A stretch of DNA of 64,000 nt. Source: Taxillus chinensis. Lineage: Eukaryota > Streptophyta > Magnoliopsida > Santalales > Loranthaceae. The notes under the pieces were generated by a model, which did not search any database, was not told the DNA's origin, and saw only the letters and a program-made list of their open reading frames with translations. Made by a program: the position numbers and the translations under genes. Of this stretch, positions 11,332 through 21,863 are shown piece after piece (within the stretch, counting starts at the first letter, position 1; every line of letters starts with the position of its first letter). The stretch is taken from contig CM042087.1 in NCBI GenBank assembly GCA_023512835.1, positions 56,306,397 through 56,370,396 on the forward strand, in the 5' to 3' direction.

Positions 11332-13157
11332 TGTTGGGATAGTGCTATATAAAGCAATGTGTAATCCTAATAATGTAAAGACTATTTTTGATTAATTGAA
11401 ATGTTTTTTTTGTTTAAATATTTATTAGATTGCATTATTCTGCTTTCTTGTGTGGCTGAACATCATAACATCTCATTGCTTATCAAAGTCTATTACTGGG
11501 TATGTGTGAGACACATACAATAGATCCACTAATTAGACTAAGTATAAAATTAGTTCACAATCGGTGAATAGAGTTTGGGATGCTCTATTCGATAAGATTG
11601 TGGTGCGGACTATTTCCATAGTGGGAGTGATCTAATCTAGGATCATTGTAAAGAGTTTACAAATAGTAGTGCCAGGTATGTAATCATACATATTGAACAG
11701 GACCATGATAGAATAAGTTCTTCAACTAATATCCGTTGCATTGTATGAAGAACTTTATATTTTATCGCTAGATGACTGATTTATGGATTAATCTTAATCC
11801 AGACCGTTTGATTAACTCATGTCTATAATTTATGTCTTTTGACTTATTAATGAGTGAGAGGCTTAGTGCTTCAAATACCTCGATATCTTGGAGATATAAT
11901 ATTATAGATAGTGGGAGCGTCAAGTTAGGTGCATGGAATCCACTGCTTCGTTATACGAAGAGTAATGATATTCCCATGTTATTTAATTCGGGATTCTTGG
12001 GTGAATCAAGCGCTTGTAATTATATTAGATATAATTTATTATAAATCCTAATTCATGATTGGATCATGAATAGGTCGCCCATTAGAGAATTAATGGTAAC
12101 ACATGGATAAAGATATAATTAGAGAGGTTGAACGGAATCTATTGATACCTGTCTCTAATTATGAATATCATAGTGGAGGATCATATCACATGGAAATCGG
12201 TTATATCGATGGACAAATAATTTATTATGGATTCTTGTAATCATATCCTGCTTGATCTTAGAGTGCGCTTTTAGTCCCTGATCGTGGCTCGGATTAAAAC
12301 TAATAAATAATGATTTAATTGATTAATGAGATTAATTAATTAAATATTATTTATTGGAGCTTCGATTAAGTGGGTCCATCTGGTCCCTCTTGCTAGCACC
12401 GTTTATTCTTGTATGGAGTATTGGATCGTTGTGAGTTAATTCTCTGGTTGTGCTTAAGAGCTAATTAATTAACGTGTGTTAATATATATTTAAGAGTTAA
12501 ATATATATCACATGGTTATTTATTTAATTAGATTAAATAAATAATAATAAATATTTTATCCATTTAATATGATTAAATGAATAAATATATTATTTATTTA
12601 TTTGATAAATAAATAATATTATATATTTATTTAATTAGTTTGTTGCGTAATAATTATATTATTTAAAGTGTTTAAATAATATGTATTATTATTATTTAAC
12701 TAAAGGGGCGTATGCGTAATAGCACAGGGGTAACCCTAGGTCTATAAATAGATGCATAGCCTCCTAGGTTAAATGGTGTGCGTGTGCAATCATTGACAGC
12801 CAAGAGAGAGAGAGAGATAGGTGACGGCCAACCCTAGCAGAGGTGGTGTTCCTGTTCTTTGATCCAAGGGTGCCATAGCCCTGTACTCCTTGAGAAGGTG
12901 AATAGCAGAGAAGGCTATTTGGTGGTTGAATCCAGGAGACTGCGAGGACGATCAAAGGCAGATCGTGAGTTCGTTCTTGGAGGGAAAAGAAGAGGGTTCT
13001 AGCTTTACCGTTCTTCAGGTTGGTTTCTTCTTTTCTCTCTTTGCAACATTAACCGAATTGATTCATGTTTAAATCCTGCTGTTTGTTTGCTGGAATAAAA
13101 TTTTTAAAATTCGTTTCCGCTGCGGTTAATCATTAACCCCATTCCAGTATTCCAACA
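11332..13157 (+). mobile_element. 3' LTR of copia B (1826 bp)
   Basis: It starts TGTTGGGATAGTGC directly after the polypurine tract AAGTGGGAGAT and ends TATTCCAACA. A promoter-like TATA box (CTATAAATAG) lies at about 12742-12751, about 1.4 kb into the LTR, followed by a GA-rich leader. The middle (12340-12700) is a run of AT-rich near-palindromes built from ATTAATTAAT and TAAATAAATAAT. An independent solo copy of 1814 bp occurs at 26348-28161. Confidence 0.92.
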
Positions 13158-13168
13158 ATTACAAGTTA
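13158..13168. other. Residual end of LTR G2 plus its target duplication
   Basis: ATTACA (13158-13163) is the missing 3' tip of LTR G2. ATTAC also serves as the right target duplication of copia B. AGTTA (13164-13168) pairs with AGTCA at 4511-4515 as the G2 target duplication. These eleven bases hold the record of two successive insertions. Confidence 0.78.
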
Positions 13169-13857
13169 GCACACCCTTGGCTAGTCACTTTCGCCTATCC
13201 AAGGATCAACCTCCTCAGACAAACGAAGAGAGAGATCTAATAGCTAAGGTCCCTTATGCCTCAGCTATTGGAAGTTTGATGTGCGCAATGGTCTGTACTA
13301 GGCCAGACATTGGCCATGTAGTGGGAGTTGTAAGTAGATTTATGTCAAATCCAGGAAAAGCTCATTGGGAAGCAGTTAAGTGGATTTTAAGGTATCTACG
13401 AGGCATTACGTAGATGTAGACTTTGTAGCTGAAGTTGATCACTGAAGAAGCACCACTGGCTACATATTCACTGTTAGAACAACAGCTGTTAGTTGGATAT
13501 CACAAATATAAAAGATTATTGCCTTATCCACCACAGAAGCCGAATATGTAATAGTAACAGAAGCAGTAAAGAATTAATATGGCTTCAAGGATTATTAACA
13601 GAGCTGGGATTTATCCAAAAAAGAGTCTTCTACATAGTGACAGTCAGAGTGCGATACATCTGACAAAGAATTCCGCATTCCACTCTAGAACAAAATATAT
13701 TTATTTTCGATATCACTTCATTAGGACTCTACTTGAAGATGAGATGCTAACATTGAAAAAAATTCAAGGAAGCAGGAACCCAACAGATATGTTAACAAAA
13801 GTGGTGACTATTGATAAATTGAAGTTGTACTCAACTTTAGTTGGTCTACTTGAGTAA
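13164..13857 (+). pseudogene. copia A RNase H region
   Basis: After the nested insertions the copia A polyprotein resumes: KVPYASAIGSLMCAMVCTRP, VVSRFMSNPGKAHWEAVKW and the RNase H end with LHSDSQSAIHLTKNSAFHSR and NPTDMLTKVV. A stop at 13411 and a frameshift near 13560 break it. The terminal stop (TAA at 13855-13857) lies about 60 bp before the polypurine tract. The integrity of the sequence pattern across the nested block supports one ancestral gene. Confidence 0.88.
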
Positions 13858-13927
13858 CAAACCATAAAAGGTTGCTGCATTGATCAAGATGTGAAGATAG
13901 ATTGCAATTAGTCTTTAAGTGGGAGAT

Positions 13928-14295
13928 TGTTGCTGCATAATATTAAAAGAAAAAAAAGAAGATGACGGCTATAATCAAAAATGAAGATTAATCTCTTCTT
14001 TTTAAAGGAAATAAATGTGTGGAAGAGAGAGAATCTTAAAGCCTATAAAAGGACAAAACTTAATCACATTCAAATCATCCCATGCATTATGAGAGAAATA
14101 GAAAGAGAGCCTCCTATGTATTTGAGAATTTGTTAAGTTAATTCTCGGGTGTGGGTTGTAACCCTCTTGTAAATTTTTCTTCTCTAGTAAGAAGGATCTA
14201 CAACAACTCAGAGATGTAGGCATAAATTGGCCGAACTCCGTTATCAATTTTGTGTGTCATTTTTCTTTACATTTCTGATCCTTTAAAATCCAACA
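13928..14295 (+). mobile_element. 3' LTR of copia A (368 bp)
   Basis: The LTR begins TGTTGCTGCATAATATT right after the polypurine tract AAGTGGGAGAT (13917-13927) and ends ATCCAACA. A TATA box (TATAAAA) lies at 14044-14050. The following bases ATAAG would be the target duplication, but the left partner is outside the window. Confidence 0.87.
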
Positions 14296-15196
14296 ATAAG
14301 GAAATTTTGTGTAATTTCCTAACACCTATACTATATATAGAATAAATAAGAGGGTCTTGTTCAACAAACACAGGCAGAACACAGCCTCCCTAAAAATCCT
14401 CAATCCAACTTTTAATCCGAGTTTATCCTAAATCCAATGTACCATCATCAGCCACTGAAAATAATAATAACACAAAAAATCCTTTTAGTCACTGCCTCTG
14501 CTAAAGAAACCCACTACAAAGAAGCTTCCTGAATAAAGAAAGTATCCTCCCACAACTATCTCTTCAACCGCAACTCCAACTAAAATAGATATATAATTCC
14601 ACTTACAGTTTCTCTTTCTATCTTAAGAATAATACCCAAACAAATGGAACAGAAATTGTAGCCCCAATATGACATATATAATCACCGTAGTGGTTGCATC
14701 CAACTCGTTTTTAGGCAAGATCATATGCCCAACAGTTTAGAGCTACAACATCACTAGAGCTGAACAGATAGACCACTCCTAAGAACTGAAACAAACAAAA
14801 AGAATAATTGCCAGGATAGTGTATTGTATGACGGGAAAAGATAAATGCCTGAATTTCTCTAATGACTTTTACTGCAACCTCGAGGAGAGAAGTGGCCATG
14901 AGGATATGACAGATAAAAGCATTGGGGGATAATGGGATAAAAGCAATACAGAAACAACAATTCACTGGTAAACAAAACGAAACAGCAAGTAGTGCCTAAA
15001 CCCAAAACATGATAGAGAGTTTGGGTTAAAAGAGTACAGGCAGTGCACAAATAATGATAACAAAAAAAGAAGGAAAAAGCTTCATCCCCAAAACAAATAA
15101 CGTATGAATATCAACTAGGCAAAACGTAAGATCAAAATATATTTCATAATTTTACCATGTTTTAAGAAAAACGTATTTTGCAGACTTCAAAACAAA
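14296..15196. other. Non-coding spacer, no recognised feature
   Basis: About 900 bp between copia A and copia C. Reading frames on either strand are short and match nothing I recognise. It is presumably the older host or repeat sequence into which copia C inserted; the same sequence should resume at 21364. Confidence 0.5.
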
Positions 15197-15319
15197 AACT
15201 TTGATAGAAAATATATAGGAAAAATGGAGGAAACAAAGCACAAGATAAATCAACAAAAGAATGAAAATAACTGTGACGTGAATGACCACTGCCTTAAAAG
15301 CAATTTTGGCAGACCCACA

Positions 15320-15722
15320 TGTCACGACCCGAGGATTCGGGATGTTTCTCAGTGGCACAATTCAAAAATGTATTCATGCTACTTGAAGGAGAGGAGTTGG
15401 TTGAAGCATAGATGGTGCGCAGCGGGAAGCTCCAGTCAGTTCGTGTTGGAGAATGGATGGAGCCCGTTCAGAGTTCAGACGTGCCAACACGGTTGAACGC
15501 GGGGAGCACGCCGCTAGTCGAGGACTTGACGTTGAAGAAGGGATTTGATCATCCTTACACAAATTGGTCAGGAACTGGATCCATTCTCCTGATGAGCCCG
15601 ATGGCAGGGCGAAACCAGTCTACGTGCGCTTCAACCCTCGAAGGCTAAACTTAGCGGACCGTGGATAGAGAAGCTAAGTGGCGCAATGGGTTGAGAGGCA
15701 CAGGAAACCTAACCCCGTGACA
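15320..15722 (+). repeat. TRIM1 5' LTR (403 bp)
   Basis: It runs from TGTCACGACCCGAGG to CTAACCCCGTGACA. Termini form an inverted repeat (TGTCACG / CGTGACA). Confidence 0.93.
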
Positions 15723-15724
15723 AG

Positions 15725-15737
15725 TGGTATCAGAGCC
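15725..15737 (+). promoter_or_regulatory. TRIM1 primer-binding site
   Basis: TGGTATCAGAGCC is complementary to the 3' end of plant initiator tRNA-Met, the usual primer of plant LTR retrotransposons, and sits two bases after the LTR. Confidence 0.92.
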
Positions 15738-16117
15738 GAACCAGCCCATATCCAGAAGTCTCGCCGAGCACTCTCGCGAGTAGCGTGATCCCAAGGTGGG
15801 AGCTCACGGAGGTGAGTTGATCGGTAGTGTCTTACACGTCTCGCGTCCAAATAGTTGGAGTATCCTAGAGTGTGATACAAAGTTGGGCAAGGGAGTATGA
15901 AGGAGCGCGTTAGAGCGATCTTGGAAGCCTCCTATCCATTGGACATTGGGCAAGCGGGAGAGCATCTTGGTAAAGGTGTTGCAGCCTGCGGGCAAATGAT
16001 GTCCATCCAGTTGACATTTGGCAACCGGGAGGGTGTCGAGGTGAAGATGCCATAGCTAATAGGGAAGCGATGTCAGCAAACGCAACGAGGACTTTGCGAG
16101 GATTGGGTGGAGGAGAA

Positions 16118-16520
16118 TGTCACGACCCGAGGATTCGGGACGCTTCTCAGTGGCACGATCCAGAAATGTATTCGTGCTACTTGAAGGAGAGGGGTTGGTT
16201 GAAGCGTAGATGGTGTGCAACGGGAAGCTCCAATCAGTTCGTGTCGGAGAATGGATGGATCCCCTTCGGAGTTCAGATGTGCCAACTCGGTTGAATGCGG
16301 GGAGCACGCCACTAGTTGAGGACTTGACGTTGAAGAAGGGATTTGGCCATCCGTACACAAACTAGTCAAGAACTGGAGCCGTTCTCCTGATGAGCCCGAT
16401 GGCAAGGCGAAACCAGTCTACGTGCGCTTCAACCCTCAAAGGCTAAACTTAGCGGACCGTGGATAGAGAAGCTAAGTGCCGCAATGGGTTGAGAGGCATA
16501 GGAAACCTGACCCAGTGACA
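16118..16520 (+). repeat. TRIM1 3' LTR (403 bp)
   Basis: Same length as the 5' LTR and aligned without indels as far as I can read; it ends CTGACCCAGTGACA. The closing C-to-A change (CCAGTGACA against CCCGTGACA) is one of few transversions. Confidence 0.92.
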
Positions 16521-16850
16521 CACAGGTGCAAGCCAGAATGCCGGTCCTTCCCAAGGTTGACACAGCCTTCTCCAAATGTGTGCACTCACAGCTAGAGAAA
16601 TGGAGATCAAGAGAGAATTGCCCAAACAGAGAAAAACAAAAGGATAAATAATTTAATTTCCACACCTGCCTTTTATTAAGCAACCCAAAAACTGAACGTT
16701 ATCACTCTAACAAAAATGCTAGAATTCAAGAGGGAAACGGTCACAAATGGATCGTGAAAGAGATGAGAACGTAGAGGAGAAAATCAAGGAAAACAGTTAT
16801 TAGATTTAACGTTAAAAAAATATAGAGATAAAATATTATCATTTCTAACA

Positions 16851-17420
16851 ATCCCCCACAAATAGCAAATAAGATAAAAAAAAATGTTATGTGCATAGAA
16901 TAGGTAGACTGCTTAAGCAACAATATCTTCCGATTGAATTGATACATAGTGCAGTGAGGCAACAAAAGAAGATGCAAAAAGTGTAGCACTCTTGAACTCA
17001 AGGAACCTTCATTTGAGACCCCCACTGGGCAAACCCTTAGACTCACAAGATCTCTGCGATATAGATAAATGTGCTATTAACAAGGCCATGCGCCTACCTT
17101 GGAATTCATGAGTGCTCTAGAAAGATTGCCCCAATTCTTTCATTGGAGGCAGCCAAACCTCCACACCCACATAGGTAAATCTATCAAGTGCATCTCTACA
17201 GCACCACCTCATTAGGTTATGGATTTATTAAGAGTAATTATATACTCATCCTCACATGAAAGAAACCATTAAGTCCAATATAATCGGACCACCCAATAAA
17301 AGGGCTATAGTTTCCTGCAAGAGTCAAAGACTTAAGCACATACAAATCATACAGGTAAAAAATATTTTAAGGATTAAGGTGGTTTCGTTTGATCACCAAA
17401 GATGGTATCCACCACACTCC
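16851..17420 (-). other. copia C 3' untranslated region
   Basis: About 570 bp between the end of RNase H and the 3' LTR, with no reading frame of note. A polypurine tract (minus strand, TGTGGGGGAT) abuts the LTR. Confidence 0.65.
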
Positions 17421-18184
17421 TCAAACACATAGCTTAAGACTCATCTCTCTTAATGAATACAACACCATTTTCTTTGTTAGACCTTTAGTAAAAGAGTCAG
17501 CCAAATTTCTTTTGGATTTCACATAATCCAATGAAATAACATCATTTCTCAACAGATGTTTGACTACACCATGTCTTATGTGAATATGTCTTCTCTTGCC
17601 ATTATAGACATAGTTCTTAGAAATTCCAATAGCTGCTTGAGAATCACAGTGTAAAGAGACTGGAACATTAGATTTTCCCCATATTAGTATGTCTACCAGC
17701 AAGTTCCTCAACCATTCGGCCTCTTGACTCGCTAATTCAAGAGCAATTAACTCAGACTCCATAGTAGAGCGAGCAATACAAGTTTGTTTTGAAGATTCCC
17801 AAGAGATAGCTCATCCTCCCAAAGTAAAAACATAACCACTTGTAGAACTTACTTCATCATTGTCACTCACCCAATTAGCATCACAAAATCCTTCCAACAC
17901 AGCTGAAATTTGTAAAAATGCAAACCCCAATTTATGGTCCCTTTCAGATATCTAAGAAAACGAAAAAGAGCATTCCAGTATTCATTGTTTCGACTGTGAG
18001 TATAATGACTCAACCTGCTAACTGCATAAGCTATGTCAGGTCGAGTACATTTTATAAGAAACATTACACTACCAATGATTTTTGCATATTCATATTGAGA
18101 CACTCTAGTGTTCTCTTTCAAGTGAATGCTAGAATCATAGGGAGTTCTAACTGAACACAAATCAAAGCAATTAAAATTTTTCAA
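17421..18184 (-). pseudogene. copia C RT C-terminus and RNase H
   Basis: Read leftwards: [36 protein letters not shown], then [20 protein letters not shown] with the RNase H catalytic Asp region, a stop in the GG.AISW block, then MESELIALELASQEAEWLRN and ADSFTKGLTKK. The frame changes near 17870 and a stop lies at about 17811. Length and order are normal for the domain. Confidence 0.88.
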
Positions 18185-19119
18185 TATTTTTCTTTGTAAT
18201 GAGCTTGATTCATTGAGAACCCATGTTCCATTTTGGTCAGTTTAACCCCTAAAATTAAATAAGCTTCTCCTAAGTCTTTCATGTCAAGATGAGAGGACAA
18301 AAACTTTTTGGTATCATTGACCATAATCACATTGGTACCAAAGATTAGCATGTCGTCAACATAAATGCAAATAATAACATAATCAGATCCAAACATTTTT
18401 GAATAAATACAAGAATCCGAAGAATTTACCACAAAACCAGCAGAAGCTAAGATGCAATTAAATTTTTCATACCATTGTTTTGGAGCTTGTTTAAGTCCAT
18501 ATAAGGACTTCTTTAGTTTACACACTTTATCCTCTTGATTTGGGGAACCAAAACCCTCAGGTTGTTCCATATATATTTCTTCCTCTAAATCACCATTTAA
18601 AAAGGCTATTTTGACATCGATTTGATGTACAACTAACTCAAGAATAGTAGCCAAGGTAACAAGAGTCCTTATAGTTGCAATTTTAGTAACAGGAGAATAA
18701 GAACTAGGTAAGGACAAAGGTACACTATTAGCATTGGAAGAAACATAATCTGAACTAGTTAGAGATTTCTTTAAAGGAAACACAAGTTCAAAAAACTCAG
18801 CATCACGAGATTCAAAAATAGAGCTATCTTTGATGGACATAAATCTATAAGCAGCAAAATTATGAGCAAAAACAATAAAAACTGCATCATACATTTTAGG
18901 ACCTATGGTGGACCTTTTAGGAGGAGGTAAACAAACCTTAACAAGACACCCCCACATTTTTAAAACATTTAAATTAGGAGGAAAACCTTTACATAACTCA
19001 TAAGGGGTTAAATCCATTCTTTTATGAGGAACCCTATTAAGAATGTAACAAGCAAAAAGAACAGCTTTCCCCCACATATTGGTAGGCAAACCTGAGCTTA
19101 TTAACATATCATTCATCAT
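18181..19119 (-). pseudogene. copia C integrase C-terminus joined to RT by an internal deletion
   Basis: An open frame of 312 residues. The N-terminal part is integrase (YILNRVPHKRMDLTPYELCKG, MWGCLVKV), the C-terminal part RT (VKIAFLNGDLEEEIYMEQPEG, YGLKQAPKQWYEKF, YVDDMLIFGTN, MKDLGEAYLILGVKL). Between about residues 145 and 165 the text jumps from the linker straight to SPVTKIATIRTL, so the RT fingers start and much of the linker (roughly 100-150 residues in relatives) are missing. The deletion is in frame, which is why the frame remains open. Confidence 0.85.
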
Positions 19120-19132
19120 ATCTTTGATTGTT

Positions 19133-20060
19133 CTATTTTTTTCTCTCAGCTATACCATTTTGCTGAGGAGAATAAGGGGCACTAAATTCATGTATAATTC
19201 CATTGTTTTCACAAAATTCCTTAAGATGAGTGGTAGTATATTCTCCTCCCATATTAGATCTAACTCTTTTTATTTTCCTATCTAATTGATTTTTCACCTC
19301 TGATTTATACCTCAAGAACATTTCCTTAGCTTCAAATTTATTTCTTAGGAGATAAACTTTTGTTTATCTAAAAAAATCATCTAGAAAAGTCATAATATTT
19401 TTTACCTCCTTTACTAACAATGTTCTTGAAGTCAGCCAAGTTGGTGTGGATTAATTCTAAAAGTTCTGACTTTGTATTTTCAATAGATTTAAAAGGTTTG
19501 TTGGCATATTTAGCTTCAACATAAGCAGAGCATTTAGAGAACTCATTCACATTAAAAGAGGGAATTAAGTGTACCATGCCATAAATTAATGGATTCAATA
19601 GTATAAGCAAAACCAGAAGAACTACATTACAAATCTTAGAATCAATGTTTAATACAAAAAGACCCTCAAATAAATATCCCTTCCCCACAAATTCCTCATT
19701 TTTGGTCAAGACTATTTTATCAGCTTCTAACACAATTTTCAAACCAGCCTTGTTCAATACAGCACCAGAAATTAAATTCCTACGCAGAGAAGGAACATAA
19801 AGCACATTATTTAAAGCTAAAGTTTTTCCAGAATTGAGTTTAAGGAAGATCTTCCCTTTACCGAAGACTCTAGCAACGCTTTGGTTTCCCATGTAGACGC
19901 ACTCCTCTTCAGCAGCCTTGTCAAAGTTATAGAATAGGTCCCTATTAGCACACAAGTGTCTAGAAGCTCTCGTGTCCAGTACCCAATCAAACTTGTTTTC
20001 TACCAGATTGGCTTCAACGACTACTGTAGCAATGACTTCCTCTGATTCAATGAGACTCAC
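19133..20060 (-). pseudogene. copia C protease, pre-integrase and integrase core
   Basis: The protease site reads VLDTRASRHLC where the family has D-S/T-G-A, so the essential Gly is Arg. VLYVPSLRRNLISGAVL is the pre-integrase block. The first integrase Asp in LIHTNLADFK is Asn and the second in RSNMGGEY is Asn; the Glu in QNGIAERKK remains. Each change is explained by a G-to-A transition on the coding strand. A frameshift near 19330-19377 splits the domain. Confidence 0.87.
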
Positions 20061-20065
20061 TTGAT

Positions 20066-20930
20066 TTAGAGCTTTGTATTAGCCTTTCCATTTCCCTTTT
20101 GCTGTTCACAGTGTTGATAGCATTGGTAAGCCTTATGACCGGTTTTTCCACACACACAGTACTGAAGCTTAGTCCTTCTCTTTTTAATTTTGTAGCCACC
20201 TTTGTTAACAGGATTAGGCTTCTTGCAATACCCTTGGTTATGGCCTTTCTTGGGATCATTCTTACACTTTTCCTGAGTAGAAAAGCCACTAGAAATGGCA
20301 AGGTTAGGTTTAGGATAATTAACAGAAGAGGAGTTTTGCTTATCTTTAATATGGTTAGCCTCTTTAGTTCGTATATGGCCGATTTGCTCCTGCAAATTCA
20401 AGTCCTTCTTCTTGTGCTTGAGCAGGTTCCTGTAGTCACTCCAGGATAGTGGGAATTTTTCTAACAAGACGTTTGCTTGCAGAACTTCACACATTTTCAT
20501 TCCTACATTGAGTACATTAATAGTAAGATTCTCATATGCATGCACTTGCTCTATAATTGGTAAATCATCAACCATTTGGAATTGCAACCATTTTCCCACA
20601 ACATACTTCCTTTTCCCAGCATCGTTAGCCCCATACTTCTTTTCCAGCACGTTCCAAATATCTTGGCCAGATTTATGAGTAACTAATTAATCAAAAAGAG
20701 AGTTACTCATGTGATTTAGAAGATGTCCTCTCATTGTCTTGTTGTCTTTTTCATATTTTTTCTTAGAATTATCCCATTTCAACAACAGGGACATCCAAAA
20801 ATAGCACATAATCAACCTCAAGTTGTTCAAAGAAAATTAACAACTTTTGGGACCAATACCTATAATTTGTGCCATCTAATGGTTCTAGTTTAGATAGGTT
20901 GGGTAGGGCTTTACTCAGAGCAAGAGCCAT
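20066..20930 (-). pseudogene. copia C gag
   Basis: The gag start is the ATG at 20930 (MALALSKALPNLSKLEPLDG, then TNYRYWSQKLLIFFEQLEVD, a UBN2/Retrotran_gag type N-terminus). After a broken stretch the frame from 20650 gives the rest with LLEKFPLSWSDYRNLLKHK and a zinc knuckle reading YCVCGKTGHKAYQC: the first Cys of the CX2CX4HX4C ligands is Tyr (TGC to TAC). The ATG is only about 20 bp from the LTR end, unusually close, and no good tRNA primer site is left. Confidence 0.82.
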
Positions 20931-20950
20931 GGACAAAATTGGTTTTAAAT

Positions 20951-21358
20951 TGATAGAAAATATACAGGAAAAATGGAGGAAACAAAGCATAAGATAAATC
21001 AACAAAAGAATAAAAATGGCTGTGACATGAATAACCACTGCCTTAAAAGCGATTTTGGCAGACCCACGGGTGCAAGCCAAAACGCCGGTCACTTCCCAAG
21101 GTTGGCACAACCTTCTCGAAATGTGTGCACTCACAGCTAGAGAAATGGAGATCAAGAGAGAATTGCCCAAAAAAAAATGGAAAGATAAATAATTTAATTT
21201 CCACACCTGCCTTTTATTAAATGCTAAAAATAAATTAGGAGGGAAACAGTCACAAATGGATCGTGAAAGATATGAGAATGTGGAGGAGAAAATCAAGGAA
21301 AATAGTTATTAAATTTAATGTTAAAAAATATAGAGATAAAATATTGTCATTTATAACA
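20951..21358 (-). mobile_element. 5' LTR of copia C (408 bp)
   Basis: Plus-strand TGATAGAAAATATA...TTATAACA; in element orientation it begins TGTTATAAATGACAATATT. It pairs with the split 3' LTR at 15202-16850. The AACTT duplication follows at 21359-21363. Confidence 0.9.
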
Positions 21359-21363
21359 AACTT

Positions 21364-21863
21364 CATCAAGTATTACACAGAGACATCAACGTTAAAATGA
21401 ACACAAAATTGGAATTTTATAAAAATTAAAACTCACGAGTACTGAACGTGAAGGACTCTCTGTGTCCTTTCTTCCTCCAACCCTTCCTGTCCCTGTATCC
21501 TCTCTTCCTGACCTTCTCTTTGAATTTTGTTTAGTATATGCTTGACTTCTCTCCTTCCCTTCCTCCTTTTTCTTCTCTGCAATGTTTTATTTATTTATTT
21601 TTATTTTTGTAACGTTCTCTCTCTTTCTCTCCAACCTCTCTCCTCTATCTCTCTGTTTCAAAATCCTGGAGCTACCTCGTTTTCTTGTATTGTGTATATC
21701 CTCTTCTACTCATGGAGTCCTCCCTTTTATAGTTGATGGAGGGCAAGCAGGTGAAGAAGGGCATCATGGCCGTCGTCATGGTTTTCATTGTAGGGAGATG
21801 GATGGATCAGGCGAGAAATCAGGTTGCGAACTCCTCCCCGATTTCATGGGATTGAGGAAGATC
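21364..21863. other. CT-rich spacer with a short unassigned ORF
   Basis: The stretch 21450-21660 is rich in CT runs like a plant 5' leader. It is followed by an ATG at about 21737 opening a 40-codon frame (MEGKQVKKGIMAVVMVFIVG, hydrophobic) that stops just before the LTR-like sequence at 21864. It may be a truncated first exon or chance; I recognise no family. Confidence 0.3.

Larger units (their letters stand above)
6397..13157 (+). mobile_element. Ty1/copia retrotransposon B (5' LTR deleted)
   Basis: Leader, gag, protease, integrase, RT, RNase H, polypurine tract (11321-11331) and 3' LTR (11332-13157) are present in order on the plus strand. No copy of the 1.8-kb LTR occurs upstream of gag, and the left junction at 6396/6397 lacks both LTR start and primer site. 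On the right the insertion site bases ATTAC (13158-13162) follow the LTR; on the left only AT remains. The simplest reading is a deletion that removed the 5' LTR, the primer site and three bases of target. A solo copy of the same LTR lies at 26348-28161. Confidence 0.88.
1..14295 (+). mobile_element. Ty1/copia retrotransposon A (5' end outside window, split by nested insertions)
   Basis: The element reads gag, protease, integrase, reverse transcriptase, RNase H, the order that defines copia elements. Its own sequence occupies 1-2494, 4381-4515 and 13164-14295; everything between was inserted later. The 3' LTR is present (13928-14295) and the 5' LTR is left of the window. Key catalytic motifs survive (protease DSGA, integrase QHNGVAERMN, RT YVDDML), but stops and frameshifts at several places, for example after 432, near 568 and after 1973, make it non-autonomous. 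The segment order was worked out from frame continuity plus target-site duplications at each insertion. Confidence 0.93.
15320..16520 (+). mobile_element. TRIM1: terminal-repeat retrotransposon in miniature (1201 bp)
   Basis: Two LTRs of exactly 403 bp (15320-15722 and 16118-16520) flank a 395-bp internal region with no coding capacity. A primer site TGGTATCAGAGCC for initiator tRNA-Met starts two bases after the first LTR (15725-15737), and a polypurine stretch (GGGTGGAGGAGA) precedes the second. The flanking duplication is CACA (15316-15319, 16521-16524). The element can only have moved using another retrotransposon's proteins. Differences between its LTRs are mostly C/T and G/A, as expected from methylated-cytosine decay. 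Confidence 0.93.
15202..16850 (-). mobile_element. 3' LTR of copia C, split by TRIM1
   Basis: The two pieces are 15202-15319 and 16521-16850. Both match the 5' LTR at 20951-21358 (shared stretches around TTTGGCAGACCCAC, GGTGCAAGCC and CCACACCTGCCTTTTATTAA). The internal side is followed by the minus-strand polypurine tract TGTGGGGGAT at 16851-16860. Confidence 0.9.
15202..21358 (-). mobile_element. Ty1/copia retrotransposon C with TRIM inserted in its 3' LTR
   Basis: Perfect target duplication AACTT flanks the element (15197-15201 and 21359-21363). LTR starts and ends pair at 15202/16850 and 20951/21358 (plus-strand TGATAG...AACA). Coding domains read leftwards from gag (about 20930) to RNase H (about 17421). 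After subtracting the TRIM (15320-16520 plus a 4-bp duplication) the left LTR is about 444 bp against 408 bp on the right, the difference being mainly one indel near 16680-16715. All domains carry stops or lost catalytic residues. Confidence 0.93.

Noticed and set aside
15725..15737. tRNA gene at the TGGTATCAGAGCC matches
   Set aside because: Only the 3' end complement of initiator tRNA-Met is present, next to LTRs; these are primer-binding sites.
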